Source: Amaranthus tricolor (taxonomy: Eukaryota > Streptophyta > Magnoliopsida > Caryophyllales > Amaranthaceae). Taken from it: DNA of 64,000 nt. Shown here in pieces: positions 34,875 through 47,150 of the stretch (positions within the stretch are counted from its first letter, which is position 1; each line of letters begins with the position of its first letter). The DNA is taken from the NCBI RefSeq assembly GCF_026212465.1, contig NC_080052.1:9864943-9928942 (forward strand). Reading direction: 5' to 3'. The translations under genes and the position numbers were made by a program. A model generated the notes under the pieces. The model was not told where the DNA came from and did no database searches. It saw nothing but the letters and a program-made list of their open reading frames with translations.

Positions 34875-35374
34875 AGTTATTTGATGAGTTTGTGGAGTGA
34901 AATTTTGCAGAAAATTTGGGAAGATGAAGATGAATTGGGATTCAGAGATGATTGCGATTGAGAATGAAGGGTTTAGGGCTTAACGTGTGAGAGTGTATAT
35001 AATGAATGTGAGGGGACGTGTGTTTAGGTGTTTCATGTTCCTTATTTAATTTATGCGTATGGACACCAAGTGTGAAATGGAAACAGACGGATATAGTGAA
35101 GAATTATGATGATTTAACTTCCGCTATTTTAATGGAAATTGCTGGATAAATATATGTAAATATTTTGAATGAAATTAAAATAAAATAAATGAAAATTTTA
35201 TGCTACTACAGTCTGATCAAATTAAACATGCAATCATAAGAGCATTCACAGTATATGCTTTCAAATAGTGCGTACCTGATCCTTTCGATAATCGATTTTT
35301 CAATCAAGATTTTTGTGGTTGATCGACCTTTCCAATTTTCATTTTGTCTTTAAAGATCATATATGTCACTCACT

Positions 35375-38300
35375 TCAATGCAGCTTGATCATGCCAAGTT
35401 CTAATCTCATTTTTTCATGTTGTTCCCTTGGAAGTGGTTTAGTCATGATATCAGCTATTTGCTCGTTAGTGTTTACATGCTTTACAATAATATTTTTATT
35501 TTCAACATTATCCTTAAGAAAATGATGCCTAATGTGGATGTGTTTTACTCATGAATGATGCACTGGATCTTTTGATATGCATATGGCACTGGTATTATCA
35601 CAATAAATAGGAACACATTCAAACTTAATACCAAAATCTCTTAGCTGCTGTTTTATCCAAAGCATTTGGGAACAGCAAGCTGCTGCTGCTATGTATTCAG
35701 CTTCGGCAGTGGATAATGCAATAGTGTTTTGTTTATTTGAACACCATGACACTAAACATGAGCCAAGAAATTGTACCATACCTGACGTACTTTTTCTATT
35801 TACAAGATCTCCTGCATAATCTGCATCACTAAAACCTTTCAAATCATAGACATCACTTTTAGGGTAAAATAGGGACAAGTTGTCTGTTCCTTTCAGATAT
35901 CTTAAAATTCGTTTAACTGCAGTGAGATGTGATTCTTTAGGATTGGATTGAAATCTAGCACATAAACCAACACTAAAAGCAATATCGAGTCTACTTGTAG
36001 TTAAATACAATAAAGAGCCAATCATGCCTCTATACATAGTTTGATCAATTTTTGTTCCATTTGGGTCTTCATCTAATCTAACATTTATAGCCATAGGTGT
36101 ATTGTTGGTTTTAGCATTATTCAAGCCATATTTCTTGAGAAGTTCTTTTATATATTTTTTTTGGTGAATAAAGATACCATTAGCTGTTTGTTTAATTTGT
36201 AACCCAAGGATGAAGTTTAATTCTCCCATCATGCTCATTTCAAATTCGTTGCTCATTAGGTTAGCAAATCCTTTACACAACAGTTCATTGGTGGCTCCAA
36301 AAATAATATCATCAACATATATTTGAACAACTAAAATATCTGAACCTCTATTCTTAAAGAATAAGGTTTTGTCAATTTTGCCTCTTACAAAGTCATTTTG
36401 AATCAAAAACTTTGATAGTCTTTCATACCATTGCCTAGGAGCTTGTTTCAAGCCATAAAGAGCTTTATCAAGCTTGTAGACATGATCAAGACAAGAGGTA
36501 TTTTCAAAGCCTGGGGGTTGTTCAACAAAAACTTCTTCATCAAGAAAACCATTTAAGAAAGCACATTTCACATCCATTTGATATAATTTAAAGTTCATGA
36601 ATGCAGCAAAAGAAATTAAGATTCTTATAGCCTCTAACCTTGCTACCAGAGCAAATTTCTCGGTATAATCAATACCTTCTTGTTGATTGTATCCTTTGAC
36701 CACGAGCCTTGCTTTGTTTCTTACAATTATTCCATGCTCATCTAATTTATTCCGAAATACCCATTTCAAACCAATTACCTTTTTGTGTTTTGGTTTGGGT
36801 TCCAAGTGCTATACTTTATTTCTTTCAAATTCATTTAATTCCTCTTACATGGTCACGATCCATTCGGAATCCTTTAGAGCTTCTTCATGATTCTTGGGCT
36901 CAAGTGATGATAGGAACACAAAGTGTGCACAAAAGTTTCTCATTTGAGATCTAGTTTGTGTTCCTTTATTCAAATCACTTATAATCAAATCAAGAGGATG
37001 ATAACTTTGATATTTCCAAGGTTTGGGCACAAATTCTCTTGTATGAACAGTAGTATATTCTGGTTCATCAGCTTGGTCGTCATTCTGTTCAGCTACTGGA
37101 TTAGCTTGCTCTTCTGTGGGAACAACTGGATTGGGAACAGTCTGTTGGTTCTGAAGTACTGGCTGTTCCTGATCAAGATCGTTCCTTTCTACCTCTTCTA
37201 GGATCAGCTGTTCACCTGCTGTTCCTTGATCTTGCATTTTCATTTCTTCTTCATCATTCTCTAGATTTGCAAGACCTATCTTAAAATTATTTGTATCCTG
37301 TTCACTTGACAAAAAGTTAGTTTCATCGAAGATTATGTGAATATATTCTTCCACGTTCATTGTTCTTTTGTTATATACTCTGTAAGCCTTACTATGTGAT
37401 CAGTAGCCAAGAAATACTGCTTCATCACTTCTTTCATCAAACTTCCCTATATTTCGTTTTCCATTCACATGAACAAAACATTTGCATCCAAACACACGAA
37501 AATAGGAAATATTTGGTTTAACACCTTTAAGCAATGCATAGGGTGTCTTTGAAGTGATTGGTCTTATTAATACACGATTCGTAATATAGCATGCAGTATT
37601 AACAGCTTCATCCCAAAAATTTCTAAGTAGACCACTAGCAATTAACATGGTTCTAGCCATTGCCTCTAAAGTCTTATTTTTCCTTTCTACTACACCATTT
37701 TGTTGTGGTGTTCGTGGTGCCGAAAAATTATGAATTAATCCATGCTCATTGCAATAATTCTTGAAACTTGAATTTTCGAATTCTCTACCATGATCTGACC
37801 TTATGTGAATAATTTGATTATTGGTAGATTTTTGTATTTTGTTAGCGAAAGAAAGAAACTCATTAAAAGCTTCATCTTTACTAACTAAAAATGAAATCCA
37901 AGTAAATTTACTGTAATCATCAACAATAACAAACACATATCTTTTGCCACTACGGCTTTGTGTTCTCATAGATCCACATAGATCCATATGTAATAATTCA
38001 AGTGGTTGAGTGGTGGTCACAATATTCTTTGATTTAAAAGGTGACCTCACTTGTTTTCCTTTGGCACAAGGATCACAAATTTCATCCATAAGGAATTTTA
38101 TAGCTGGTAATCCTCTAACTAGGTCTTTTGATCTTAATGTATTAATCAATGTATAACTGGCATGACCTAGACGCTTATGGCAAAGAAGTAGGTCGTCTTC
38201 TATAACGCTTAGACACGTTAGACTGGTTTTGGGAACAGTGTCCAGGTTCACTACATAAGTTTTCCCTTTTCTGATTCCCTCAAGAACGATGTCTCTTGTG

Positions 38301-38589
38301 TCATTTCTAGAAATAATGCACTTTTCAGAAGTAAAGTTCACAGAGTTACCTTTATCGCAAAATTGAGAAATGCTAAGTTATGTTTTAAATTCTCGACTAA
38401 AAACACATTATCGATAGCATGGGAACATGACCTTCCAACTTTTCCTTTGGCGATTATCTCACCCTTCATATTGTCACCGAAGATTACTGTTCCCCCATCA
38501 TAGGCTTCAAGTGAGAGAAATTTAGATTTGTCATCTGTCATGTGCTTGGAACACCCACTGTCGAGATACCATGAGCTATTCCCCCTCAC
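35375..38589 (-). pseudogene. SIRE-like pol: protease, integrase, RT, RNase H
   Basis: Protease signature SWYLDSGCSKHMTDD (38338-38589). Integrase with CDPCAKGKQVRSPF, VIVDDYSKFTWISF, IRSDHGREFEN and GVVERKNKTLEAMAR, retaining the D, D and E residues (37400-38341). Linker and start of reverse transcriptase with YQSYHPLDLIISDLNKGTQT (36845-37360). Reverse transcriptase with [25 protein letters not shown] and the intact box [11 protein letters not shown], then RNase H with [13 protein letters not shown] and [14 protein letters not shown] (35549-36805). The last RNase H residues run to a TGA at 35375-35377. Single stops lie at 35549-35551 (TGA), 36845-36847 (TAA) and just before 37400. The catalytic residues are otherwise kept, so the copy is only lightly damaged. 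Confidence 0.9.
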
Positions 38590-40447
38590 TTGGACCTGAA
38601 AGAAACTAATGGTTAGTTATAGGAACCCAGACTTTCTTGGGTTGCTTGTCGATTTTGCATGAATCATTTTTCTTAATCAGAATGTTATCGACATAATTTC
38701 TGTTCGAGATAGTGTATTGTTCCCTTTTGGTGCACTAGTCCTTCAGATGGCCAGTTCCTCCACAGAAGGAACAGATTTTATCTCTAGGGAGATCAACGTA
38801 AGCCTTTTTCTTCTTGTTATTCTTAAAATAATTTAGGCCTTGTGAATTTTTACTTTTGGCATCTTGAATCCATTTGGGAGTAATTTTTATTTTCCCTTTT
38901 TCTCTTGAATTTAAATCAAGTTTGTCATCATTGTTACGGTTGGATTCTTGATTTAATTTTAAATTTTAAAAATCATAGCACAAATCTTTAGTAGATGCAT
39001 CATTCAATTCTTCATTTAAGCCTAATAATTTGTATTGTGATAACTCAATATTAAGAAAACATTTTCCTTTTTAATTCTCTCCATATTTTCCTTTAGAATT
39101 ATGTTTTGGTCCAACAAACCGAAAAATCTGTTTTGGACATCGGATCTAAAGGTGGATAAAATCTGTTTTGGTCCATATTCTCTCCATATAGGAGACATTG
39201 TCTTTGCTTAACTTGAGCTCCTTTTCTAATTGGAGACACTTCTCATTGCAATTTTCTAATGTATTCTTTGTCTCATTTAGCAACTCAATTAATTTATTTT
39301 TACTTAGCTTAGATAGATGGATAAAAAATGGATTAGAGATATGTACCTGCTTTCTTATGGGTTTCTTCTCCTTGCTTTCATGCGTAGCCATGAGACATAG
39401 GTTTGTTGTCTCTTCTTCTTCGGGAACAACAGTTTCATCATCACTTTCAGTCTCTGTCCATGCAGCGATCATGGCCTTGCGAAAGTCACTCTTGTTAAAG
39501 TTTTCTTTAATCAACGGTCTTCTTGAATCCCTTGTCTTTCCCTTGCCCTTTTCATTCTTCCACATTAGGCAATCCTTGATGAAGTGTTCGGTACTTCCAC
39601 ATTTGTGGCATTCAAGATTGGTTTTTGTTCTTCTTTCTTTGTTGTTTCTTTGATTTGTATACCTGCTGTTCCTGAAGAACTTCTTGAATTTTCGTACCAG
39701 TAAGGCAGCTTCTTCCTCATCGCATTCTGCCTCGTCCTGTTCCTTAACTGCCAGGGCCAGTCCCTTGTTCCTAGAACTGTCGGCTTTTCCCAAATGTAAT
39801 TCATGCGTCATTAGGGAACCAGCCAGCTCCTCTAGATTAAACTTTGTAAAATCTTTGGACTCTTGTATAGCAGTAACCTTGGCCCTCTAGCGCTCATCTT
39901 GAGGAAGGCTCCTAAGGATCTTCCTTACTTGTTCATCGGTGGAAATAATTATTCCAAGAGAGACAAGTTCGTTTGTTATGTTGGTGAACCTTGTGAACAT
40001 CTCTTGGATGCTTTCCCTTGGTTCCATAACAAATCTTTCATATTTAGACATCAACAAATCAATTTTGGAACGTTTGACTTCACTTGTTCGCTCATGGGTA
40101 ACAGCTAGCAGGTCCCAAATCTGCTTGGCAGATTTGCACCCCATTATACGATTGTGTTCATTTGGTCCAAGACCACAGTGAAGCAATTTTATTGCAAGAG
40201 CGTTTAATTCCATTTTTTGAAAATCTTCTTTTTCATATTCGGTTATTGGTTCGGAAACTACTTCATTGTTGGAGTTAGTAATGGTTACCTCAAAATCTCC
40301 AATTTCGATGACGCTCCAAACTTGATAATTTTCTGCCTTGATGAAGATCTCCATCCTATTCTTCCAGTATGTACAGAATTTTCCATCAAACATGGGCGGT
40401 CTTTGAGTAGAATACCCTTCTTTCATTCGCTCGTTCATAAATGACAT
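38590..40447 (-). pseudogene. SIRE-like Gag, interrupted
   Basis: Start MSFMNERMKEGYSTQ at 40447. Gag core with PPMFDGKFCTYWKNRMEIF, CKSAKQIWDLLAVTHERT and ESIQEMFTRFTNITNELV (39887-40447). A TAG at 39887-39889 replaces the tryptophan expected after DER. The second part continues with GSLMTHELHLGK and a CCHC zinc knuckle CHKCGSTEHFIKDC (39146-39811). A further zinc knuckle (CSFCGGTGHLKD) lies near 38750. The stretch 38590-39145 carries several more breaks. Gag would form the cytoplasmic particle. Confidence 0.85.
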
Positions 40448-40499
40448 TTTTGGGAACACCAGGATTCTGCCCTCAGGGTTTCCAAATCTAGTGGGAACA

Positions 40500-40514
40500 G
40501 GGCTCTGATACCAA
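40500..40514 (-). other. primer binding site of the SIRE-like element
   Basis: The minus strand reads TGGTATCAGAGCCC directly inside the 5' LTR, complementary to initiator methionine tRNA. Confidence 0.9.
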
Positions 40515-40515
40515 T

Positions 40516-41970
40516 TGTAGACTCAATTAGGAACGGGAACAACAACAAGAGGGGGGGTGAATTGTTGTTGTTACTAATTCAAGCGTTCTTGCCCTGTTTT
40601 TGCGGAATTGAATTAAGATAAATAAAGTTTGAACTTAGAGCAAAATAATAAAAGAGACAAACGAATTTTTACGTGGAAACCTTCTGGGCTTAAATAGAAG
40701 GAAAAACCACGACCCCTCAGGATTTCTAAATACTCCACTATGTTTAAGGCAATTAGTTACAATTACACTAAACACCTTACTTCACTCGAAGCGAATCAAC
40801 TAGGCCAACTCTTCTCTCTCAAATTGCTTTACTCAAAGCAACAAACTTAGCTTCACTAAAAGCTAAACTCCTCAATAACTTCACTCAAAGCTATATAATT
40901 CCCCCTTACACTCACCCGAGTCTAATTACAAATATCACTCAAAAACCCTTATAAAAAGGATAAAAATTCTCTAAAAATAAAATCAATGAGTTGCTCAAGA
41001 AAATATTATGAGATGATTGGCAAATTTCAAAACAAAATATTTCTTGTTGATTTCCAAAAATAATCACATGAAAATAACAATGTTCATGCGTTTGACACTT
41101 AGGAACAGCCGAATCCACTTGCTATTTATAAAAAATAAAATCTCTAAGAAAATGGAATAATCCAATCCATTATTCCTTATCAAAAACATCATGGAAGTAA
41201 TGTAGTAATCACACAGACGGTTATTTCCACAAGACTTGATTAAATCAAGCATACGGTTAAAACAACAATAACCGCTGTTCCCATTTACTATTAATAGGTT
41301 CTGTTCCCTTTAAGCAGCAGTTCCTTCAACAGCAGTTCCTGTTCCAGTAATAACTGCTGGAACTTTAGGCTATTTATAGAAACGGTTAGACTTAATAGGA
41401 TTGGTTACATGCTAACTAATTATAGAAATGATAACCTATTTTCTAATATTAAGAACGGTTAAAAAAACAGTAATAATAACAAAGACTTTTTCAACAACAG
41501 CTATTCCTATATTTAGCAAATCCAATATTTACTAAATATAAATCCTAAAATAATGCTTAAAAACGAAAAAATCATTTTGGAAAATCTTTTGCCAATTAAC
41601 TTTAATAAATTATAATTGCAACACATTAACTTTATTTTCTACATCAACTAAAAAATAATAATTAAATATTAATCAGAATTTTTAGCAGACGTAGGCTGAC
41701 TTCAGTTGGGAACAGTGCGCTGTCTCTGAATTCGAGTTTAGCTAGAACATCCAACTTGGGAATAGTAGACTTCCTGTCTCCATTTACATCCCAAGTGATA
41801 TACTCTTCTAACATCTCTTGAATCTTTTTGACATGTACATTTCCAAGAACCAAAGCCATAGGTACTATCAACGATCATAATTACGACCGTATATCGACCT
41901 TCACATAATCTCTTAAAACATATTTGTTTAAATACAGTGTAGTCATCATCAAAACTCAAGAGGTCCAACA
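40516..41970 (-). repeat. 5' LTR of the SIRE-like element, complete
   Basis: 1455 bp. In the sense direction it starts TGTTGGACCTCTTGAG and ends GAGTCTACA. The flank after 41970 begins ttgcc, which should be the target duplication; its partner is lost on the left. Confidence 0.93.
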
Positions 41971-43065
41971 TTGCCTTTACCTTTTCTTTTATAGACACGC
42001 TATTTAAACTCCATATGAGCCAAATATTCCCTTTGTTGACCTAGAGGATAACTATGTGATGGTGGGGTTGGTGTGAGTTACATTATGTTGTGGGCTTTTT
42101 GGTTAGTATAGTGGTTGATGGTTTATCATAACTCTATTCATTCATATGTTGCTCATATTGTCTCTCCATTTTCCTCTTGTGCTTTACATAGTGATTATCA
42201 TATATATACGTAAACGTTCACTAAGTGAGGAGATTTTCCTCTTGTTCTACAAAGAGATTTACATATATATTTATTTGAGTGAGAAAATCAATACTTTCAT
42301 CTAGGAGATGAGCATGAAAAACACAAAATGGGAAAATTATGATTAAATTTTAAAGTTTTTTGATAGTGTTTAAAGATATAGATCATTTGTTGTTTATTAA
42401 AGGTTTTTGGGTTAATATCATTATTGGATATGGTGTTTTTTGGTTTGTTAAGAGGTGTTTGTGGTATCTATTGTCTTGGGTCACTTTTTATCCTCTACTT
42501 TGGCGCCACATTCCCAAATGTATCCCACCTTAACCCAAGCCTACATTATAACCATTCAAAAACCTGTTCGACCTGGTCTGATTAGTTTTTTTTTATGCTG
42601 GAGTGTAGATATGACACAATCCCCATGATTTTCCCTTATCAGGTGTTTCATTCCCTACTCATTTTTAGTTGGGTGATTATGAGCGAAACACGAACCATAA
42701 TCAAACACATGCGCGTTATTGGATATTTCTCAAATCTTTTGAGAAATAACCCTAGGAGCATAGACTTGTGACCTCGCTAGGTAGTGGGTGGCATAGCCTA
42801 TGTTGTAGCTTACTTCGTGATCCCGAGTCCGTGGAACGCGTTGTTCTCCTTGGTGTTACGCTCTCATAAGCCTTAGGTTTTATTGTTATTGCTGTCCGAC
42901 TCATTTAAAGGGCTTGTCGTACGTGCTAAGTGCGATCGTGATTCTTATGAAAGTGAGTCTTAGGTTTTATTGCTTTTTGTAGTTTAGCTTTGTTCTTCCC
43001 TGTACTTTCATGTGGTCCCGCTAGTTCATTTGCTAGAGACTAGCAAAGGTTTGGCTTGGGGGAGT
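41971..43065 (+). mobile_element. gypsy-like element, 3' internal non-coding remnant
   Basis: No coding frame. It ends in the purine tract GGCTTGGGGGAGT directly before an LTR start, so it is probably the 3' untranslated part of a Ty3/gypsy element, perhaps Tat/Athila type. It was cut on the left by the SIRE-like insertion. Confidence 0.5.
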
Positions 43066-44731
43066 TGATGTGCTCGTTTTAGAGCACAATTATATCCCTA
43101 TTATGGTGTCGAGTCTCATTGTTTTACATTGGTTTTATACATGTTCCACTCGATCTTACCTTGTTCTTGTCTTCGAGGTGTTTTAAGGTTATTTCAGGTA
43201 TTTTCAGAGGTTTTGAGGTCATGTAGTACGAGTTTGAGGCTAAAACACCATGATCGAAGATGAGGCATGAGTATCGAAGAATTCCCAAGCGATACAAGTC
43301 ATCCCCTAAGACTTCATCAAACCCGGAGACTCCCTAGATTCGGCTGAAGCATGAATGCATCCCCAAGCACAGATTCGGCCGAATCATCATTATATACCAT
43401 ACGAGGGAATGAATGATGATTCCCTCTTCGCTCAATTCTACACTTTCTAAAAGAGGCGAATGGCACTAGATTCGGGCGAGCGCAACACCATTCGAGCGAA
43501 TGGCACTATGGTTCTGGCGAATGAGACTTCGAAGGCCTAGAACTGAGCTTAAACTTGCTGGAAACCCCGAATGGTGCTCCATTCGGTCGAATGAATGCCT
43601 ATTCGGGCGAATGGCTTAATAATTCGGTCGAATGGCTTAGTAATTCGGTCGAATGAACCCTTTTTCTGCACGTTTCGAACTCTTCGCAAGCCTAACTTCG
43701 TGGGTTATTTAGGGCTTTTATTTCCCTTCACTCTTAGGCTATAAATAGCCCTTATTGAGAATGTAACCCTCGTGCCCACTTTGGGAGACTCCCTCTTAAC
43801 TTAGAACATCAATCTTTATTGCACTCTCTTTCATTCATGTCCTAGTGTAGATTTATTTCTTTCATTTATATTCTAGCTTTGTATCTTTAGATTCCTTTTG
43901 TTCATTTCTTTCAAGCTTTAGTTTATGTAAGTTTATTCTTCCTTTATTGCTTTCTTGTCTTCCAATACTTTCTTTTATTGCTCTTTATTGCTTTCTTCAC
44001 TTTTGCTTTGAGTAGTTGCTTCATTTATTGTTTGCTTGTCCTTCAATATTGCCTTTATCTCATTTATTACTTTGTAGAGTAGTTGCTAGGTTCATTTATT
44101 ACTTTCTATCTTGTTTCCTTGTTATTTCATTAGAGTTCGTCATGTCTTCATTAATGTTCTTGTTTATTGTTTTCTCTTTTTTTATTTCCAGCATGTGTGG
44201 CTAGTTTCTTTAGGGGTTGTGGTTTGGTGAAACCCTAGATTTGGTGCTTGTTCTTCATGTGTTAGGTTAGGGTTGAGGTTGTGTTGTTGATTGATTGATT
44301 GATATTCGATTCGAATCTTTTCCTGCCACTCTTTAAGATACATAGGGTGATTATGGGCCGTTCGTGTGGCTTATAGGGTCACAAACTTCCCCTCGCAATC
44401 TAGAGTGTCTCGATCAATTACCGTTCAATCTCCCTTGACCTAGCTTTTCATGAGGTCTTAGAAACCGACCAAGGGTGAATCCTCAACATCCCCGTTTGTC
44501 TCCTATCGTTTATCACTAGTCTTATATTTGCTTGTTTATTGCTTTCGTAGTTTAGTTCATACACCCTTTCACGCTTTGTTCTCCCTACTTAAGTCCCTAG
44601 TCTGGCTTGTCTTGTCCTCGTGGTTCGATCCCCGACCTACCTCTACACTACTAGCAGTTGTATTAGGGTGTTTTATAAATATTGTTTGCATAACTTGGTT
44701 CTTAGTTAATGACGCAAAAAACCGGTTATCA
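43066..44731 (+). repeat. gypsy-like LTR, plus orientation
   Basis: About 1.67 kb, beginning TGATGTGCTCG after a purine tract and ending GGTTATCA. A TATA box (GGCTATAAATAGCCC, near 43738) separates U3 from R-U5. U3 has many copies of ATTCGGTCGAATGG and variants (43325-43660). No primer site follows, so it is the 3' LTR of the remnant to its left. Confidence 0.72.
43325..43660. promoter_or_regulatory. ATTCGGNCGAAT palindrome cluster in LTR U3
   Basis: At least eight near-copies of the palindrome, including ATTCGGCCGAAT, ATTCGGTCGAAT and ATTCGGGCGAAT, lie 80-410 bp upstream of the TATA box. Probable protein-binding or structural repeats; function not known. Confidence 0.55.
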
Positions 44732-44873
44732 ATGGGGCGTCCTCAAAAAAGAGTTTATATGCTAATAATTTATATTATTGGTGTTATTCGACCCATATAT
44801 GAGGCGTATCTCAAGATAAGACCGTCTCGTACAAGAATTTGTGTTCAAGTTTAGCAACCGTGAGATGTAGAAA
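44732..44873. other. spacer with GAGACGG-type interspersed word
   Basis: Short non-coding stretch between the gypsy-like LTR and the CACTA element. It contains AAGACCGTCTCGTACAAGA, a word common as a scattered repeat in some plant genomes. Confidence 0.4.
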
Positions 44874-45142
44874 CTTCACTAGTGGAAAAAAACCTCATTT
44901 GCTGCTGTTTTTTGGCCATTATTTGCTGCGGTTTTAGCCCCAAGCAATAGTGATAGCAGCAAATGGCCTATTTTAAATGTTGCGGTTTAAAACCGCAGCA
45001 AAAAAGGGCTTTATTTGCTACGGTCAGCCCCCAAAACCGCAGCAAATAAGTGGCATTATTTGCTGCGGTCAGCCCCAAAAACCGCAGCAAATAATGGCAC
45101 TTATTTGCTGCGGTTTTGGGGGCTGACTGCAGCAAATAGCTA

Positions 45143-45417
45143 CTCCCTCCGATCTTTTAATTTAGTCCCATTTCCTTATTTGGCAAAACCTTTGAATTAG
45201 TCCCATTTCTATTTTTGGCAATCCTTTTTTACTTAAATACCCTTAGTTCACACAAGTAATTACGAATATACCCCCATATACCTTACTTACCCAACTACCC
45301 TTCACTACTTATCCTTCACTACTTACCCTTTACTATTTACCCTTTTTAATGGACCCCACACAACCCTTAATATCCGTGCCCAACCTATATGGGACTATAT
45401 TGAAAGATCGGAGGGAG
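45143..45417. mobile_element. Stowaway-type MITE
   Basis: 275 bp, with inverted ends CTCCCTCCGATCTTTTAAT and ATTGAAAGATCGGAGGGAG, flanked by TA on each side (45141-45142 and 45418-45419). The CTCCCTCCG terminus and TA duplication are typical of Tc1/mariner-related Stowaway elements. Nested in the CACTA element's left subterminal region. Confidence 0.93.
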
Positions 45418-45628
45418 TATTATTTTTTTTTCTTTTTTCGTTTTATACTAATAATAATCCAATAATAACAATGATTAATCCAATGATAATCACAAATAAT
45501 CACCAATAATCTCTTTGTAATAAAAAACTCTCGATCGTATATATAATATAATATTATGTACGTACATATATATATATATATAATAATATACATTAAAGTC
45601 CTAAAAAATCTATACTAATTACAATTTA

Positions 45629-45870
45629 TCAAGGACAAAAATTAGCAAGATATGCGGCAATCTTGTTTTTTAATTCGCGCATCTCTCCACTTCTCAGAGA
45701 GCGTGTTTCTCTCGGAATGTCGTATAAAACCTATAATATAATATAAAATTAAAAGATTAATAAGCATTAGATTTTACCAATAATAATAATTTAAGAACAT
45801 AACAAATACTTACGGCATCTATATTTTTGACTCCAACCTCCTTCACGGATTTTAAGATATCATCCATGTA
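45629..45870 (-). pseudogene. C-terminal exons of a transposon-encoded protein
   Basis: Two minus-strand exons join in phase. The first runs from about 45870 to 45814 (KYMDDILKSVKEVGVKNIDA, donor gtaagt). The second is 45629-45730 (VLYDIPRETRSLRSGEMREL then KNKIAAYLANFCP, stop TGA, acceptor tatag). The sequence is amphipathic and Arg/Glu-rich, like the coiled-coil ends of CACTA accessory proteins. No upstream exons were found. Family assignment is a guess from context. Confidence 0.5.
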
Positions 45871-45934
45871 TTTGAGAGTGTAGTAGCACAATCAACGGAA
45901 TTAGAAGGTTGTCGAAAGCACTAAGAGAAAATAG

Positions 45935-46740
45935 ATGTTAGTGCCAAAGAAGCATAAAAACGCAAAAAATCGCAACTTAATACGTAATTTCTAACATATG
46001 ACTATTATTTTCAATTCTAACCACTTCAACGGAATAATGTAGACAAAATAGTGTTGTGTGGCAAGTTTCGCGCAAAACGAACCAAGTTTGAGCTACTTTA
46101 TGCGCAAAAGTGCCAAAAACGCTTAAAAACGCATAAAATCGCAACTTAACGCCTAATTTCTACCATATGACAATGATTTTCAATTCTAACTACTTCAAAT
46201 ATATACCAAATAATGTTGTATGCCAAGTTTCGTGCAAATCAAACCAAGTTTGAGCTACTTTATGCGCAAAAGTGCCAAAAACGCTTAAAAACGCATAAAA
46301 TCGCAACTTAACACGTAATTTCTAGCATACGACAATGATTTTCAATTCTAACCACTTCAACACAATAATATTTACCAAATAGTGTTGTATGCCAAGTTTC
46401 GTGCAAAACATACCAAGTTTGAGCTACTTTATGCGCAAAAGTGCCAAAAACAGTTAAAAACCCTTAAAATCGCAACTTAACACCTAATTTCTACCATATG
46501 ACAATGATTTTCAATTCTAACCACTTCAACACAATAATATATACCAAATAGTGTTGTGTGCCATGTTTCGTGCAAAACAAACCAAGTTTGAGCTACTTTA
46601 TGCGCAAAAGTGCCAAAAATGCTTAAAAACGCATAAAATCGCAACTTAATACCTAATTTCTACCATATGACAATGATTTTCAATTCTAACCACTTCAACA
46701 CAATAATATATACCAAATAATTTTGTGTGCCAAGTTTCGT
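45935..46740. repeat. tandem array, unit about 162-169 bp
   Basis: About five units sharing AGCTACTTTATGCGCAAAAG, AAAATCGCAACTTAA and CAATGATTTTCAATTCTAA. Unit starts recur at about 46082, 46244, 46413 and 46582, giving spacings of 162, 169 and 169 bp. A further partial unit lies at 47155-47275, beyond about 400 bp of unrelated sequence. The unit length is near nucleosome or satellite size. Confidence 0.9.
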
Positions 46741-46744
46741 GCAA

Positions 46745-47150
46745 ATCAAATACAAATGTGGTTGTATCAAATGAAGATACCAAAGGAGCCCACACAAGGC
46801 TGCATCCAGGACCTAGGCTAGCGACCAGACCACCTTGCACGACACGTGGAGACCAAACCTATGCATCTAGGACCTAGGCTAAAGTGGAAATGGAATCTTG
46901 GTACTTGGATCTAGCTATCAAGGTCCTAAAACCGTTCTAACAATCCCCGTGGACTCCTAGAAGTTGAGCTGAAGGAGGGCTGCTCGACAGTTTGCTAGAT
47001 CAGAATTGTCTTAAGTGTTTTTTTTTGTGGTTGTTTCGTGTTCTTTTCATGATTATTTGTAGTTTTTTTCTGTGTCATTAATCAAAGCTTCCGCACAACA
47101 TTAATCCTTGCATAACCAAGGCCATAATCAGCCCCGGTTTCGCATCAAAA
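46745..47150. other. insertion or captured segment splitting the tandem array
   Basis: Less AT-rich, unlike the flanking array. CCAGGACCTAGGCTA-type words are repeated (near 46807 and 46868). No coding frame or transposon ends recognised; it may be a captured fragment. Confidence 0.4.

Larger units (their letters stand above)
31062..41970 (-). mobile_element. Ty1/copia retrotransposon, SIRE/Maximus-like, with extra ORF
   Basis: About 10.9 kb on the minus strand. The 5' LTR is 40516-41970 and the 3' LTR is 31062-32416. The primer binding site is at 40500-40514 and the purine tract at 32417-32430. Order: gag, protease, integrase, reverse transcriptase, RNase H, then a further 550-codon frame before the 3' LTR. 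The large size, LTRs over 1 kb, Gag type and the additional downstream frame fit the SIRE/Maximus lineage (inference). The outer end of the 3' LTR lacks about 100 bp and is fused to the truncated Tork-like copy, so a deletion removed the left boundary and its target duplication. Confidence 0.92.

Noticed and set aside
44732..44873. tRNA or other small RNA gene in the short gaps between elements
   Set aside because: I looked for tRNA A and B box pairs and cloverleaf arms in the gaps and found none I could support.
45530..45585. TA-rich stretch as a possible origin or promoter
   Set aside because: Simple AT dinucleotide sequence inside a transposon; nothing specific supports a function.
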